This document shows positions 6,938 through 14,765 of a DNA stretch of 39,334 bases, one piece after another; within the stretch, counting starts at the first letter, position 1, and every line of letters starts with the position of its first letter. The position numbers and the translations under genes were made by a program. A model generated the notes under the pieces. The model was given only the letters and a program-made list of their open reading frames with translations, was not told the DNA's origin and did no database searches. The stretch is from assembly GCF_004362975.1 (NCBI RefSeq), contig NZ_SNXO01000022.1:1-39334 (forward strand), given 5' to 3'. The DNA comes from Aminicella lysinilytica (GTDB taxonomy: Bacteria > Bacillota > Clostridia > Peptostreptococcales > Anaerovoracaceae).

Positions 6938-8134
6938 ATGAAGAAGCTTCTGACGGATCAGCTGGACAGAGAGATAGTCCTGCGTAAGGAAGCCAATAAG
7001 GCCAATGAAATGAAGACGGAATTTCTATCCAACGTGAGTCACGACATGAGAACTCCGCTGAACGCCATACTGGGATATACGGATATGGCTTTGAAAACGG
7101 ATTCAGCCGAGACTACCAGAGATTACCTGCAGAAAATATCCAAGGCAGGCAACACTTTGCTGTCTCTGATCAGTGACACTCTGGACCTTCAGAGAATAGA
7201 AAACGGCCGGGTGCATATAGCCCTGGCGCCTGTCAGCGTAGAGAGCATTATCAAGACGGTAGTTGCCTCGGTTCAGCCTGTTATAGAGCAGAAGAATATT
7301 ACATTCAATGTTGATTACGATCCTGAAAGTCTGGTGCCGGTAGTAACAGATGCGGCCAAGCTTCAGGAGGTCATAATAAACCTCATGTCCAATGCGACTA
7401 AATTCACCCAGAAGGGCGGCCAGATCGACTTTATTATAAGAACATCCGGCCTTACTGATCAGAGCGTGATCTATGACTTCATTGTCAGAGACAACGGCGT
7501 GGGCATCAGCGAGGGATTCATGCCTAAGATATTCGAACCTTTCAGCCAGGAACGTTCGCGAGAGACAGCTGAAATAGGCGGTTCGGGTCTGGGCCTTTCC
7601 ATAGTTGACAGATTGGTAAGACTTATGGGCGGAAGTATAAGCGTGGAAAGTGAACTGGGTGAAGGTACCGAATTTGTGGTACATATGGATATGGAACGAG
7701 CCGATGACCTTGTGAAAGAGGAGAGTGCGGATAAAGCTGTAATAACCAATATGAAGGGTAGACGGATCCTTATCTGCGAGGATAATTCCATGAATATGGA
7801 GATAGCTATATCCATATTAAGCGGTGCGGGGCTGGAGGCTGAACAGGCCTCTAACGGCAAGATGGGCCTGGAGAAATTCGAGGCTTCTGCTCCGGATTAT
7901 TATGATGCCATACTCATGGATCTGAGGATGCCTGTAATGGATGGCTATAAGGCCGCGGAGAAAATCAGAGCCTGTGACCATCCGAAGGCTAAGACCATAC
8001 CTATAATCGCTATGTCGGCAGACGCCTACGAGAGCGATGTTAAGAAATGTCTGGAGGCCGGCATGAACGCCCATGTCTCCAAACCTATACATGCAGATAG
8101 ATTTCTTGAGAAATTATCAAAGTACATATATTAG
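6938..8134 (+). CDS. Hybrid histidine kinase and receiver, C-terminal part of the split gene
   Basis: The 398-aa product is a soluble kinase core. A short coiled lead leads into the dimerisation domain with phospho-acceptor His35 (FLSNVSHDMRTPLN). The ATP-binding domain follows, with N-box NLMSNATKF, G1 DNGVGI and G2 GGSGLGLSIV. The receiver has its phospho-acceptor at Asp328 (LMDLRMPVMDG) and the conserved Lys in VSKPIH. All catalytic motifs are intact. If translated separately it would start at the ATG at 6938, 24 nt after the stop, with only a weak GAGG before it. No DNA-binding partner lies beside it, so the phosphorelay target is unknown. Confidence 0.85.
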   Translation: MKKLLTDQLDREIVLRKEANKANEMKTEFLSNVSHDMRTPLNAILGYTDMALKTDSAETTRDYLQKISKAGNTLLSLISDTLDLQRIENGRVHIALAPVSVESIIKTVVASVQPVIEQKNITFNVDYDPESLVPVVTDAAKLQEVIINLMSNATKFTQKGGQIDFIIRTSGLTDQSVIYDFIVRDNGVGISEGFMPKIFEPFSQERSRETAEIGGSGLGLSIVDRLVRLMGGSISVESELGEGTEFVVHMDMERADDLVKEESADKAVITNMKGRRILICEDNSMNMEIAISILSGAGLEAEQASNGKMGLEKFEASAPDYYDAILMDLRMPVMDGYKAAEKIRACDHPKAKTIPIIAMSADAYESDVKKCLEAGMNAHVSKPIHADRFLEKLSKYIY

Positions 8135-8160
8135 ACAGGAAGCGAGAGGAGAACAACTGA

Positions 8161-9426
8161 ATGCTATCAAAGCCGATTAAAGAAATGACCATACTTGAGA
8201 AGACTAACATGGCCTATGATCTTATGAAGGATGATGACGCCGTCAAGGGCCAGGCAGCCCAGGTGGAGACCCTTCTGGAAAAATTGAAAAGTGAGGATAT
8301 CACAGTAGCCGTCATCGGCCAGTTCAAGCGCGGTAAGAGCGCTCTGGCAAACAGGATACTCGGAGACGACGTGCTGCCTGTAGGCATAGTCCCTATAACT
8401 TCAGCCGTGACCAAGGTCAGATACGGCAAGCGCCAGGCCGAGGTCCATTATGAAAACGGAGTAGTCGAACCTGTTGAATTCGAAAGGCTCCACGAGTTCA
8501 TAAGCGAGCAGGAAAACAGCAACAATGAGCTGGGCGTACAGTCTGTGGAACTAAAGACTCCGTCTAAGTTTTTGAAAAACGGCCTGACCTTCGTGGACAC
8601 GCCGGGGGTTGGCTCGTACCACAAAAATAACACTGAGGTGGCTTACGAACACATGAAGGAAAGCGACGCTGTCATATTCCTTTTGAGCGTAGACAGCCCC
8701 ATCAATCAGATAGAGATAGACTTCCTTAAAAATACCAAGGAGTTCGCCGCCAAGTTTTACTTTGCTGTAAACAAAATAGACGTAGTCAGCGAGGCGGAAC
8801 TGAAGGCCTACACGGACTACTGCGGCATGCTTCTTAAGCAGCTCATGGGCAAAGATGACGTGAGGCTGTTCCCGGTCAGCGCCAAAACCGGCCAGGGCAT
8901 AGACGATCTGAAGGACGCCGTGCTGCGGGACTGCAAGAAGAACACCAGAGAGATAATGGAAGCCTCCACGGCCAAGAAACTGGCAGACGTCATTAACAGC
9001 GCCGCCACTCAGCTTGATTTCTACTGGTCGGCCATGAACCTTGAGTATAAGGAGCTGGACAAGAGATTCGCCGCCATCAACAAGACCCTTGAAGATGTCA
9101 GAAGCAAGGCAGATGCCTGCGAAGGGAACTTCGATGTGCATCTCAACGAGTATAAACTTATGCTCTCCGAGACGGTCAAGGACCTCTTCGGCATGGAGTA
9201 TCATTATGAGATAGACACAGTCAGATACGGTGTCATCGACATGGACAGGGAGGACTTCCTGAAAAACGTCGACGACCTGTGCGATGATCTGACCAAGACC
9301 CTGGACAGGATACTTTTGTACAGGGAAGAGAATGCTTACACCGTTTGTCACAGGATAAACGCAATCAACAGACTCAGCCGCAACCTCAGGCGCATACGTG
9401 ACAGCCTGACCGGAGAAAGGAGGTAG
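8161..9426 (+). CDS. Dynamin-like GTPase
   Basis: The protein has 421 aa with an N-terminal dynamin-family GTPase domain. Visible motifs are G1 GQFKRGKS (53-60), G2 Thr80 in PIT, G3 DTPG (146-149) and G4 NKID (204-207). The C-terminal 150 residues are charged and helical, with no obvious hydrophobic paddle or transmembrane segment. Bacterial dynamin-like proteins are often 550-1200 aa, so this is a short form that may not remodel membranes by itself. GAGAGGAG lies before the ATG at 8161. The gene ends three bases before the TetR-family gene, whose ribosome binding site AAGGAGG includes the stop codon, so the two are co-translated. The cellular role is unknown. Confidence 0.85.
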   Translation: MLSKPIKEMTILEKTNMAYDLMKDDDAVKGQAAQVETLLEKLKSEDITVAVIGQFKRGKSALANRILGDDVLPVGIVPITSAVTKVRYGKRQAEVHYENGVVEPVEFERLHEFISEQENSNNELGVQSVELKTPSKFLKNGLTFVDTPGVGSYHKNNTEVAYEHMKESDAVIFLLSVDSPINQIEIDFLKNTKEFAAKFYFAVNKIDVVSEAELKAYTDYCGMLLKQLMGKDDVRLFPVSAKTGQGIDDLKDAVLRDCKKNTREIMEASTAKKLADVINSAATQLDFYWSAMNLEYKELDKRFAAINKTLEDVRSKADACEGNFDVHLNEYKLMLSETVKDLFGMEYHYEIDTVRYGVIDMDREDFLKNVDDLCDDLTKTLDRILLYREENAYTVCHRINAINRLSRNLRRIRDSLTGERR

Positions 9427-9429
9427 CCT

Positions 9430-9984
9430 ATGTCGCTTCTCACAGAGAAGGCTTTAGCTGCATCGCTGAAAAAACTACTGGAAAAGAAAACCCTGGACAA
9501 GATAACTGTTAAAGACATCACTGATGACTGTGGTGTTAACAGGCAGACTTTCTATTACCATTTTCACGATGTTTACGACCTTGTTGAATGGATATTCGTT
9601 CAGCAGGCTCAGAAATACATGTACGACGAGATAAATACCAAGAACTGGCGGGAGGTCATATCCGACATAATGGAGGGGCTCCTTGAGGACAAGGCGTTTA
9701 TAATGAATGCCTACTATTCATTAAACCGCAGGCAGCTGGAGCAGTTTATGCAAAAGTTAGCCAGGCCGGCGATTCTTGATCTGGTGGTAAAGGCTGCCGA
9801 CGGCAGAAATATCCGCCAGGAGGACATCGATTTCGTCGCAGACATATTCACCTTCGGGTTGGTCGGCATACTGACCGAATGGGTAGCCGGAGGCATGGAT
9901 CCGATCATAAAGGATAAGATGGATAAGTTCTTCGTCATAGTTGACGGAACTCTGGAAATAACACTGGACAAGTTTTCCAGGTAA
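9430..9984 (+). CDS. TetR/AcrR family regulator (DhaS-like)
   Basis: The protein has 184 aa with a TetR N-terminal helix-turn-helix (DKITVKDITDDCGVNRQTFYYHFHDVYDLVEWIF, cited here by its core NRQTFYYHF at about residues 38-46). The C-terminal domain resembles the DhaS/TetR_C_8 type rather than classical drug-efflux repressors. Such proteins can act as coactivators or repressors, and some do not bind a small ligand. It is coupled to the dynamin-like gene with a 3-nt gap. That arrangement suggests it regulates its own operon, but I see no clear palindrome near 8135-8160. Confidence 0.85.
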   Translation: MSLLTEKALAASLKKLLEKKTLDKITVKDITDDCGVNRQTFYYHFHDVYDLVEWIFVQQAQKYMYDEINTKNWREVISDIMEGLLEDKAFIMNAYYSLNRRQLEQFMQKLARPAILDLVVKAADGRNIRQEDIDFVADIFTFGLVGILTEWVAGGMDPIIKDKMDKFFVIVDGTLEITLDKFSR

Positions 9985-10115
9985 TTTATCGGAATTTTGT
10001 TTGGACAAAGTGTGGGCCCTGTAAAGATTTAAGGCAGTGGGTTTCCATTGTCTATTGTGTTTACAAGGCCGTTCAAATACGATAGTGTAAATAAGACTGT
10101 AGAGGAGTAATATTA

Positions 10116-11174
10116 ATGAGCTACGTAGGAAATGAAATCAAAAAGCTTGGATTGATGAAGGCTTATGATTTTTTGGATAAAGATCCTGAGGCGAACCTGC
10201 CGAAGCTGGTCGACTGGTTTGACGATTATGTCGGTGACGACGTTCTGCCGACACAGAGGGAATTGTTCCGCAGTATAGTAACAGAGAAGAATTCCAACTG
10301 GTACAGGCTGCTTGTGAGCCTTTGGAGCGATATAGATGATGAGGTAAGGAAGACTCTCTTCGAGAATCTTATCATCAACGCAAACGCTTTGGCTGCGCCT
10401 AAGGCAAAGGCAAGCCGCGAGAAGTACGGATGTAATATCCCATGGGCAATTTCTATGGGCCTTGGAGACGACGGTTCCGGAGAGTGCATGACCTTCGATG
10501 ACTGGGACAATGTAATTATGCAGGCCAAGGAACTGGGCACTTTCATGTTCATATTCGAAGGCGGAGAGCCCTTGGATTTCCAAGAGGAAATAATCGCCCT
10601 GTGCAACAAGCACTACGACTGTGAATTTATGATATTCACCGAAGGCACCAAGATCACTGAAGAATTCGCAGACGAGATGCTGCGGGTGAAAAACCTGATC
10701 GTATCAGTGCAGGTAGTAGGTACCGGCGAAGACAAGAAACTTATAGAATCAGCCGAGATCCTTCGCAGGAAGAAACTGCCATATGCTGCATTTTGTTTCT
10801 ACGATGAGAAAAACCAGGAGAACTTCGCCAACGAGATGTACTTCGACGTCATGATAGAGAACGGCGTCAAGCTTTGTCTGCTGTTTTCTTCTATGGAAGA
10901 AGACGGAGATCTGGTCTATGAGAAGATAAAGGAATACAGAAAGACCAAACCTGTAGTTACTATTAATTTCTGTAAGGATAAGGATATTATCGGCGGCTGT
11001 GTAGCCGGCGGCAAATATTTCTGCAGTATAGATCCCAAGGGGAATGTGGAGCCGTGCTTCTTTATACATGAAACTGACACTAACCTGAAGAAAAGCACTC
11101 TGCTGGAAGCCCTGCAGGCGCCTCTGTTCATGAAGTATCATGATGAAGAGGTCCCTTGCAACGCGGAGATGTAA
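10116..11174 (+). CDS. Radical-SAM-like protein lacking the CxxxCxxC cluster motif
   Basis: The 352-aa protein matches, from memory, a Clostridial radical SAM/SPASM family. It shares the N-terminal helical part, the CNIPWAI segment (106-112), the SAM-binding GGEPL (149-153) and the late GGCVAGGKYFCSIDPKGN region. The stretch that should carry the three cluster-binding cysteines is replaced by residues 113-126 (SMGLGDDGSGECMT), about ten residues shorter, with only Cys124 left. It also stops soon after FMKYHDEEV, where homologues continue with cysteines for a second cluster. It should not be able to do radical chemistry, yet the frame is clean. It may be a regulatory or scaffold paralogue. AGAGGAG precedes the ATG. 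The hydrolase gene follows two bases after the stop codon begins the spacer. Confidence 0.8.
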   Translation: MSYVGNEIKKLGLMKAYDFLDKDPEANLPKLVDWFDDYVGDDVLPTQRELFRSIVTEKNSNWYRLLVSLWSDIDDEVRKTLFENLIINANALAAPKAKASREKYGCNIPWAISMGLGDDGSGECMTFDDWDNVIMQAKELGTFMFIFEGGEPLDFQEEIIALCNKHYDCEFMIFTEGTKITEEFADEMLRVKNLIVSVQVVGTGEDKKLIESAEILRRKKLPYAAFCFYDEKNQENFANEMYFDVMIENGVKLCLLFSSMEEDGDLVYEKIKEYRKTKPVVTINFCKDKDIIGGCVAGGKYFCSIDPKGNVEPCFFIHETDTNLKKSTLLEALQAPLFMKYHDEEVPCNAEM

Positions 11175-11175
11175 G

Positions 11176-12102
11176 ATGAATGCTATAGGAATAATACTGA
11201 TAATACTGGCAGTGCTGGTAGTAATAGTTTTCCTGGTAGGAAACCTGTTGTATGACCTGGCACTGAACCCTAAGAGCGACAAGAGCAAGGTCTTCGGCAA
11301 CGCCGGATTCGAATTCGAGGTGGACAGACCTGACGATATATTCAAGACAGTACCGCCTGAGGATGCATATATAGAATCTGACGACGGACTGAAGCTCCAC
11401 GCCCTGATAGTGAAGCAGCCTGAAGAGGCTCACTCGGAGAAGTGGGTCATCGGTATCCACGGATATCTGGGCGAGGCTAAGGAAATGGGCTGGCGGAACG
11501 CTGAGTTCTATCATCACGGCTACAACTGTATTTTCCCTGACGACAGGGGCCACGGCGGTAGTGAAGGCGACTACATCGGCATGGGCTGGGACGATCGTAT
11601 GGACATCCTCAAGTGGATGGCCTACATCAACGATACCTACCCATGCAGCGAGATCATTATGTTCGGCATCTCCATGGGAGGCGGCGCCGTAATGATGACT
11701 GCAGGGGAAGCCCTGCCATATAATCTGAAAGCGATAATCGAGGACTGCGGTTATACCTCTGTAAAGGACGAATTTATTTTTGAAGGAAAAAGCATGTTCC
11801 ATATTCCATATTTTCCGCTGGTTGCAGCTGCCAACCTTATCTGCAAGTTCAGAGCCGGATACTTCTTCGGTGATGGTTCTTCAGTGAAGCAGCTGGCTAA
11901 GGCGACTGTACCTATGCTGTTCATCCACGGGGATTCGGATCACTTCGTTCCGTCATCTATGCTAGATGAAGTTTACGATGCGGCAGCCTGCCCTAAGGAA
12001 AAACTGGTAATAAAAGGAGCCGCCCACGCTAAGGCCATGGACACGGATCCGGAACTGTACTGGAAAACTATTTTTGATTTTATAGAAAAGTGGTGCAAAT
12101 GA
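11176..12102 (+). CDS. Membrane-anchored alpha/beta hydrolase
   Basis: The protein has 308 aa. Residues 3-27 form a hydrophobic N-terminal helix, probably a signal anchor. The hydrolase fold follows with HG oxyanion segment GIHGYLG, the DDRGHGGSEG loop, and nucleophile Ser166 in GISMGG. The Asp is likely in HGDSDHFVP and the His in GAAHAKA, giving a complete triad. It resembles the YqkD/BEM46-like serine hydrolases, whose natural substrates are largely unknown. The start is ATG 11176, one base after the preceding gene's TAA, with GGAGA inside the end of that gene. Its stop overlaps the next start (ATGA), so all three genes form one operon. Confidence 0.88.
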   Translation: MNAIGIILIILAVLVVIVFLVGNLLYDLALNPKSDKSKVFGNAGFEFEVDRPDDIFKTVPPEDAYIESDDGLKLHALIVKQPEEAHSEKWVIGIHGYLGEAKEMGWRNAEFYHHGYNCIFPDDRGHGGSEGDYIGMGWDDRMDILKWMAYINDTYPCSEIIMFGISMGGGAVMMTAGEALPYNLKAIIEDCGYTSVKDEFIFEGKSMFHIPYFPLVAAANLICKFRAGYFFGDGSSVKQLAKATVPMLFIHGDSDHFVPSSMLDEVYDAAACPKEKLVIKGAAHAKAMDTDPELYWKTIFDFIEKWCK

Positions 12103-12941
12103 GTAGAGCAGACGCAATAACGAGAAACAACTATCAGTATTATGAAACTGATTCCATAAGAGACAACCTGGAAGCCATGGCAGCCAAGGGTTACATCCTC
12201 AGCGGCATGAACAGTTATGTATTTAAGTTCCGAAAATCCGACAAGGATCTTTCCAACGTAAGATACAGTGTCGTACATTATGAAGAGGCGGATAAGGCCA
12301 AGCTTAAGGAACAAAAGAAAAAAGAAGGGTGGAGATATGTCTGCAGAACCGGCGTGGTCTTCGTCTTTATTTCTGAAAGAGCCAATGCGAAAGAGGAAAT
12401 CAAGGAACCGGCACATTACAATGAGGTGAAGGATATTAGAAGGCGCTTGTTTATCAACGCTTGGTCCATATGGGCGGTGGCCTGCGTCATTGTCTGCGCT
12501 GTGAGCATTTTCCTCCTGCGCGGCGAAATCAGTTTCAAGACTCCAGAGTACTCTTACGTGTTCTTCGTAGCCACGGGGCTCTTCATAACATTTATGATTT
12601 ACTATATCGGTGAGCTGGGCGATTACGCAGCCTGGACCAAACTCAACGATCCTATAGCCATTGAAGGCGGGGAAATCGATTACGAGCGAACCTATCTGAA
12701 ATCCACGTTCTTCATAATCGGAGACATATGCAGCGTGTTGACTCTGGCTTTCGCCGTACTCTACGGCATATATGCTATAGTCATAGGAACGGCAGGGCAT
12801 ATGTCGCTATTTGTGCCTCTGTGCTGGCTGGTGCTGGTTCTCTATTTTACATTAGAAAAAGGGCGCGCAAAGGGTGCCGTACGTTATATCGGCTTTTGCA
12901 GCGCCATGTTATATATAGTTGCCGTAGCATTCCATTTCTAG
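12099..12941 (+). CDS. DUF2812-like membrane protein
   Basis: The protein has 280 aa. Residues 15 to about 100 resemble the DUF2812 domain, recognised by LEAMAAKGY, the aromatic FKFRKSD strand and the EEGWRYV-like KKEGWRYVCRTG segment. About five membrane helices follow (roughly residues 115-280). The function of DUF2812 is not established; it is often found beside PadR-type regulators, but none is present here. The ATG at 12099 overlaps the hydrolase stop (ATGA). A GTG at 12090 is in frame but has no better ribosome binding site. Its 3' end overlaps the convergent gene by 4 bp. Confidence 0.75.
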   Translation: MSRADAITRNNYQYYETDSIRDNLEAMAAKGYILSGMNSYVFKFRKSDKDLSNVRYSVVHYEEADKAKLKEQKKKEGWRYVCRTGVVFVFISERANAKEEIKEPAHYNEVKDIRRRLFINAWSIWAVACVIVCAVSIFLLRGEISFKTPEYSYVFFVATGLFITFMIYYIGELGDYAAWTKLNDPIAIEGGEIDYERTYLKSTFFIIGDICSVLTLAFAVLYGIYAIVIGTAGHMSLFVPLCWLVLVLYFTLEKGRAKGAVRYIGFCSAMLYIVAVAFHF

Positions 12942-13348
12942 TCTTTGATACCAAGAAGAAGTTCATCGAGAATACCTATGGAATCCTTGATGCAATCATC
13001 ACAACTGCACAGAACAGGTCCACCGTCCATGCCCTTTATCTCGCGGCAGACGATGGACTTGTTTTTTCTTAAAAACTCGCCTGTAGCTCTGCGCATGAGA
13101 TTGTAGCTTTCTCTCTTTGTTTTAGGATTGTCCAGATCACCGTCGGATGTCTTCATTCCGATGACCATGGCCATGCCGGAAACGGCGCCGCAGGTCCCTG
13201 CGGAACCCATGCCGAAACCGAAGGCCTCAGCCATTTTAAAAGCAGTGACCGGGTCGTAGCCCAGAACATTGCAATATGAGCACACTACGCACTGAGCGCA
13301 GTTGAAACCCTGCTTATGTAATTCCATTGAAAGTTCTTTTCTGTCCAT
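12938..13348 (-). CDS. C_GCAxxG_C_C family protein
   Basis: The 136-aa protein belongs to the C_GCAxxG_C_C family, common in anaerobes and thought to bind a redox or metal centre. It shows GFNCAQCVVCSYC (Cys17, 20, 23, 26), a glycine-rich helix ending in GTCGAVSGMAMVIG (Cys53), and a C-terminal cluster of cysteines (IVCREI, VLCSCDDCI). The exact reaction is unknown. GGAGG lies 8 bases before its ATG. It converges on the DUF2812 gene with a 4-bp overlap and diverges from the HutD-like gene with 86 bp between them. Confidence 0.88.
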   Translation of the reverse strand: MDRKELSMELHKQGFNCAQCVVCSYCNVLGYDPVTAFKMAEAFGFGMGSAGTCGAVSGMAMVIGMKTSDGDLDNPKTKRESYNLMRRATGEFLRKNKSIVCREIKGMDGGPVLCSCDDCIKDSIGILDELLLGIKD

Positions 13349-13377
13349 TTCTATTGCCTCCGTAAAAAATTACTACA

Positions 13378-13406
13378 AGTATACATTAATTTTATGTAGT
13401 TTTCAA
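13378..13406 (-). promoter_or_regulatory. Promoter of the C_GCAxxG_C_C gene
   Basis: On the minus strand, TTGAAA (13406-13401), 17 bp, TATACT (13383-13378). The ribosome binding site GGAGG follows at 13361-13357. Confidence 0.65.
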
Positions 13407-13422
13407 GACGGTCTCTTTATGG

Positions 13423-13428
13423 TATAAT
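13423..13428 (+). promoter_or_regulatory. -10 box placed for a leaderless HutD-like mRNA
   Basis: A perfect TATAAT ends six bases before the ATG at 13435, so transcription should start on or next to the start codon. The -35 is weak (TTTTCA at 13400-13405, 17 bp away) and overlaps the -35 of the divergent promoter. Confidence 0.6.
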
Positions 13429-13434
13429 CGACCT

Positions 13435-14550
13435 ATGGATTATAAAGTATTAAAGAATGAAGATTTCAATATTTCTAACTGGACGGGCGGTAAGACCCGC
13501 CAGCTGTCTATCTACCCTGCAGACGGAAGCTATCTGGACCGCACCTTCGTGTGGAGGCTCAGTTCAGCCACCTGCGACCTGGAGGAGTCCAACTTCTCCA
13601 AGCTGCCGGATTACGACAGGGTACTTGTGGTGCTGAAGGGGCAGGTAGTTCTTGCCCACGAGGATGTCAGGGCTGCCAGACTCAGCGAGCTGGAGCAGGA
13701 CAGATTCTCCGGGGCATATAAGACCAAGAGCTTCGGCAAGATCACGGATTACAATCTTATGGTCAGAAAGGGCAATGAGGGATTTCTGGACGTCATAGAT
13801 CTGACAGAGGAAGTCATGACCCCTGAGGTAGAATCATACCCGGCATTCCAGCTGGCCACCCAGGCATTTTTTGTGCGGGACGGCTACGCCACAGTGACCA
13901 TCAACGGCAAGACCGTCATGGTACAGGAAGACCAGCAGCTTGTCATTAACTACGACCAGCGGGAGACCGTGAAGGTTTCCATTATGGGGCAGGGTCATGT
14001 AGTGCGCAGCCAGATATTCTACGATTATCAGGAGGGAGAATTCGGCCCTACCAAAGTGGAAGCGGAGAAGGCGTCCGCAAGCGACTTCAGCCAGTGTGTA
14101 TTCATAGCCAATACTCAGTTCAGGTTTTCTAACTTTATCAGCAGGAAACTGAAGAAGGTCTGGTATGATGAGGAACTCCAGGCTGCTATAGATAAGGTGA
14201 ACCACACATATATCACGGAGATAGTATTTTTCATAGGAGCGGCTGTATTGGCGACTGCAGGCTTCGAGAGATTCAGCTCGTTGGGATGGATAGTTGCCTT
14301 CGCAGCGTGGATCATTGCATTCTCCTGCTTCGTATCGCCGTTCATATTCATGATGTTCCTGCCTAAGCCAATAGCAGGGCACATTAAGGACATAAACAAA
14401 CTTACTCCTTATGAACAGAAGGTGAGAGAACGGCAGATGGGCACCAACGAGCGGATCGACAAGATCATCGGCAGATACAAGTTCACAGGAACTGATGAAT
14501 ACGATGAACAGGGCAACCGCATAGACGATTACCATAAGAACAAATTCTGA
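13435..14550 (+). CDS. HutD/Ves-like protein fused to a membrane domain
   Basis: The protein has 371 aa. Residues 1 to about 195 match the HutD/Ves bicupin family: a start like DYKVLKNEDFNISNWTGG, WRLSSATC, and LPDYDRVLVVLKG. HutD is linked to histidine use and Ves to glutamine regulation in enterobacteria, but the biochemical role is unsettled. Residues about 255-320 form two membrane helices, followed by a charged C-terminal tail. The extension is not part of the usual 190-residue HutD. No hut genes are nearby. No Shine-Dalgarno sequence precedes the ATG. The N-terminus is full length for the family, which supports this start. Confidence 0.75.
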   Translation: MDYKVLKNEDFNISNWTGGKTRQLSIYPADGSYLDRTFVWRLSSATCDLEESNFSKLPDYDRVLVVLKGQVVLAHEDVRAARLSELEQDRFSGAYKTKSFGKITDYNLMVRKGNEGFLDVIDLTEEVMTPEVESYPAFQLATQAFFVRDGYATVTINGKTVMVQEDQQLVINYDQRETVKVSIMGQGHVVRSQIFYDYQEGEFGPTKVEAEKASASDFSQCVFIANTQFRFSNFISRKLKKVWYDEELQAAIDKVNHTYITEIVFFIGAAVLATAGFERFSSLGWIVAFAAWIIAFSCFVSPFIFMMFLPKPIAGHIKDINKLTPYEQKVRERQMGTNERIDKIIGRYKFTGTDEYDEQGNRIDDYHKNKF

Positions 14551-14562
14551 TAATTAATTTGG

Positions 14563-14598
14563 ACGCAGGTGAAAAAACTTATGGATTTTTGCCTGCGT
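14563..14598 (+). terminator. Hairpin between the HutD-like gene and pyrG
   Basis: ACGCAGG (14563-14569) pairs with CCTGCGT (14592-14598), and the stem continues inward through A-T pairs to about 13 bp. Only TTT follows, so it would be a modest terminator. The right arm lies within the pyrG promoter. Confidence 0.6.
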
Positions 14599-14610
14599 TT
14601 AGTGTATAAT
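14582..14610 (+). promoter_or_regulatory. pyrG promoter
   Basis: TGGATT (14582-14587), 17 bp, TATAAT (14605-14610). The predicted start is near 14617, leaving a leader of about 150 nt before pyrG. Confidence 0.6.
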
Positions 14611-14616
14611 AGACCA

Positions 14617-14765
14617 GTAAATATTTATAGAAATTGCGCACATAATAAGGAAAAGATGGCGAGACGTGAGGTCGACGGGGTCTAATATATCCTTCTCACT
14701 AATCGAGGCTATCGTTGCCTTATTTTTTTTATTTTTGTTGTCGGGAAAAGAAGGGAGTAAAGACT
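14617..14765 (+). promoter_or_regulatory. pyrG leader with possible attenuator
   Basis: GAGGC (14705-14709) and GCCTT (14717-14721) make a short stem followed by a long T-rich run (14720-14736), which looks like a weak intrinsic terminator upstream of pyrG. Upstream, GTGAG (14666-14670) can pair with CTCAC (14695-14699), and AGAC (14662-14665) with GTCT (14680-14683), so alternative folds exist. The initial transcript does not start with GGG, so the Bacillus reiterative-transcription mechanism is not obvious. Confidence 0.4.

Noticed and set aside
8551-9351. 266-codon frame on the minus strand
   Set aside because: It is a shadow of the dynamin-like gene, with no ribosome binding site and no family resemblance.
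14611-14640. Bacillus-type reiterative-transcription control of pyrG
   Set aside because: It needs a transcript beginning with several G's; the predicted start here reads AGTAAAT.
14715-14765. N-terminal extension of CTP synthase
   Set aside because: The extra residues are encoded by the T-rich attenuator run, and the ATG at 14766 has its own ribosome binding site and the family's normal start.
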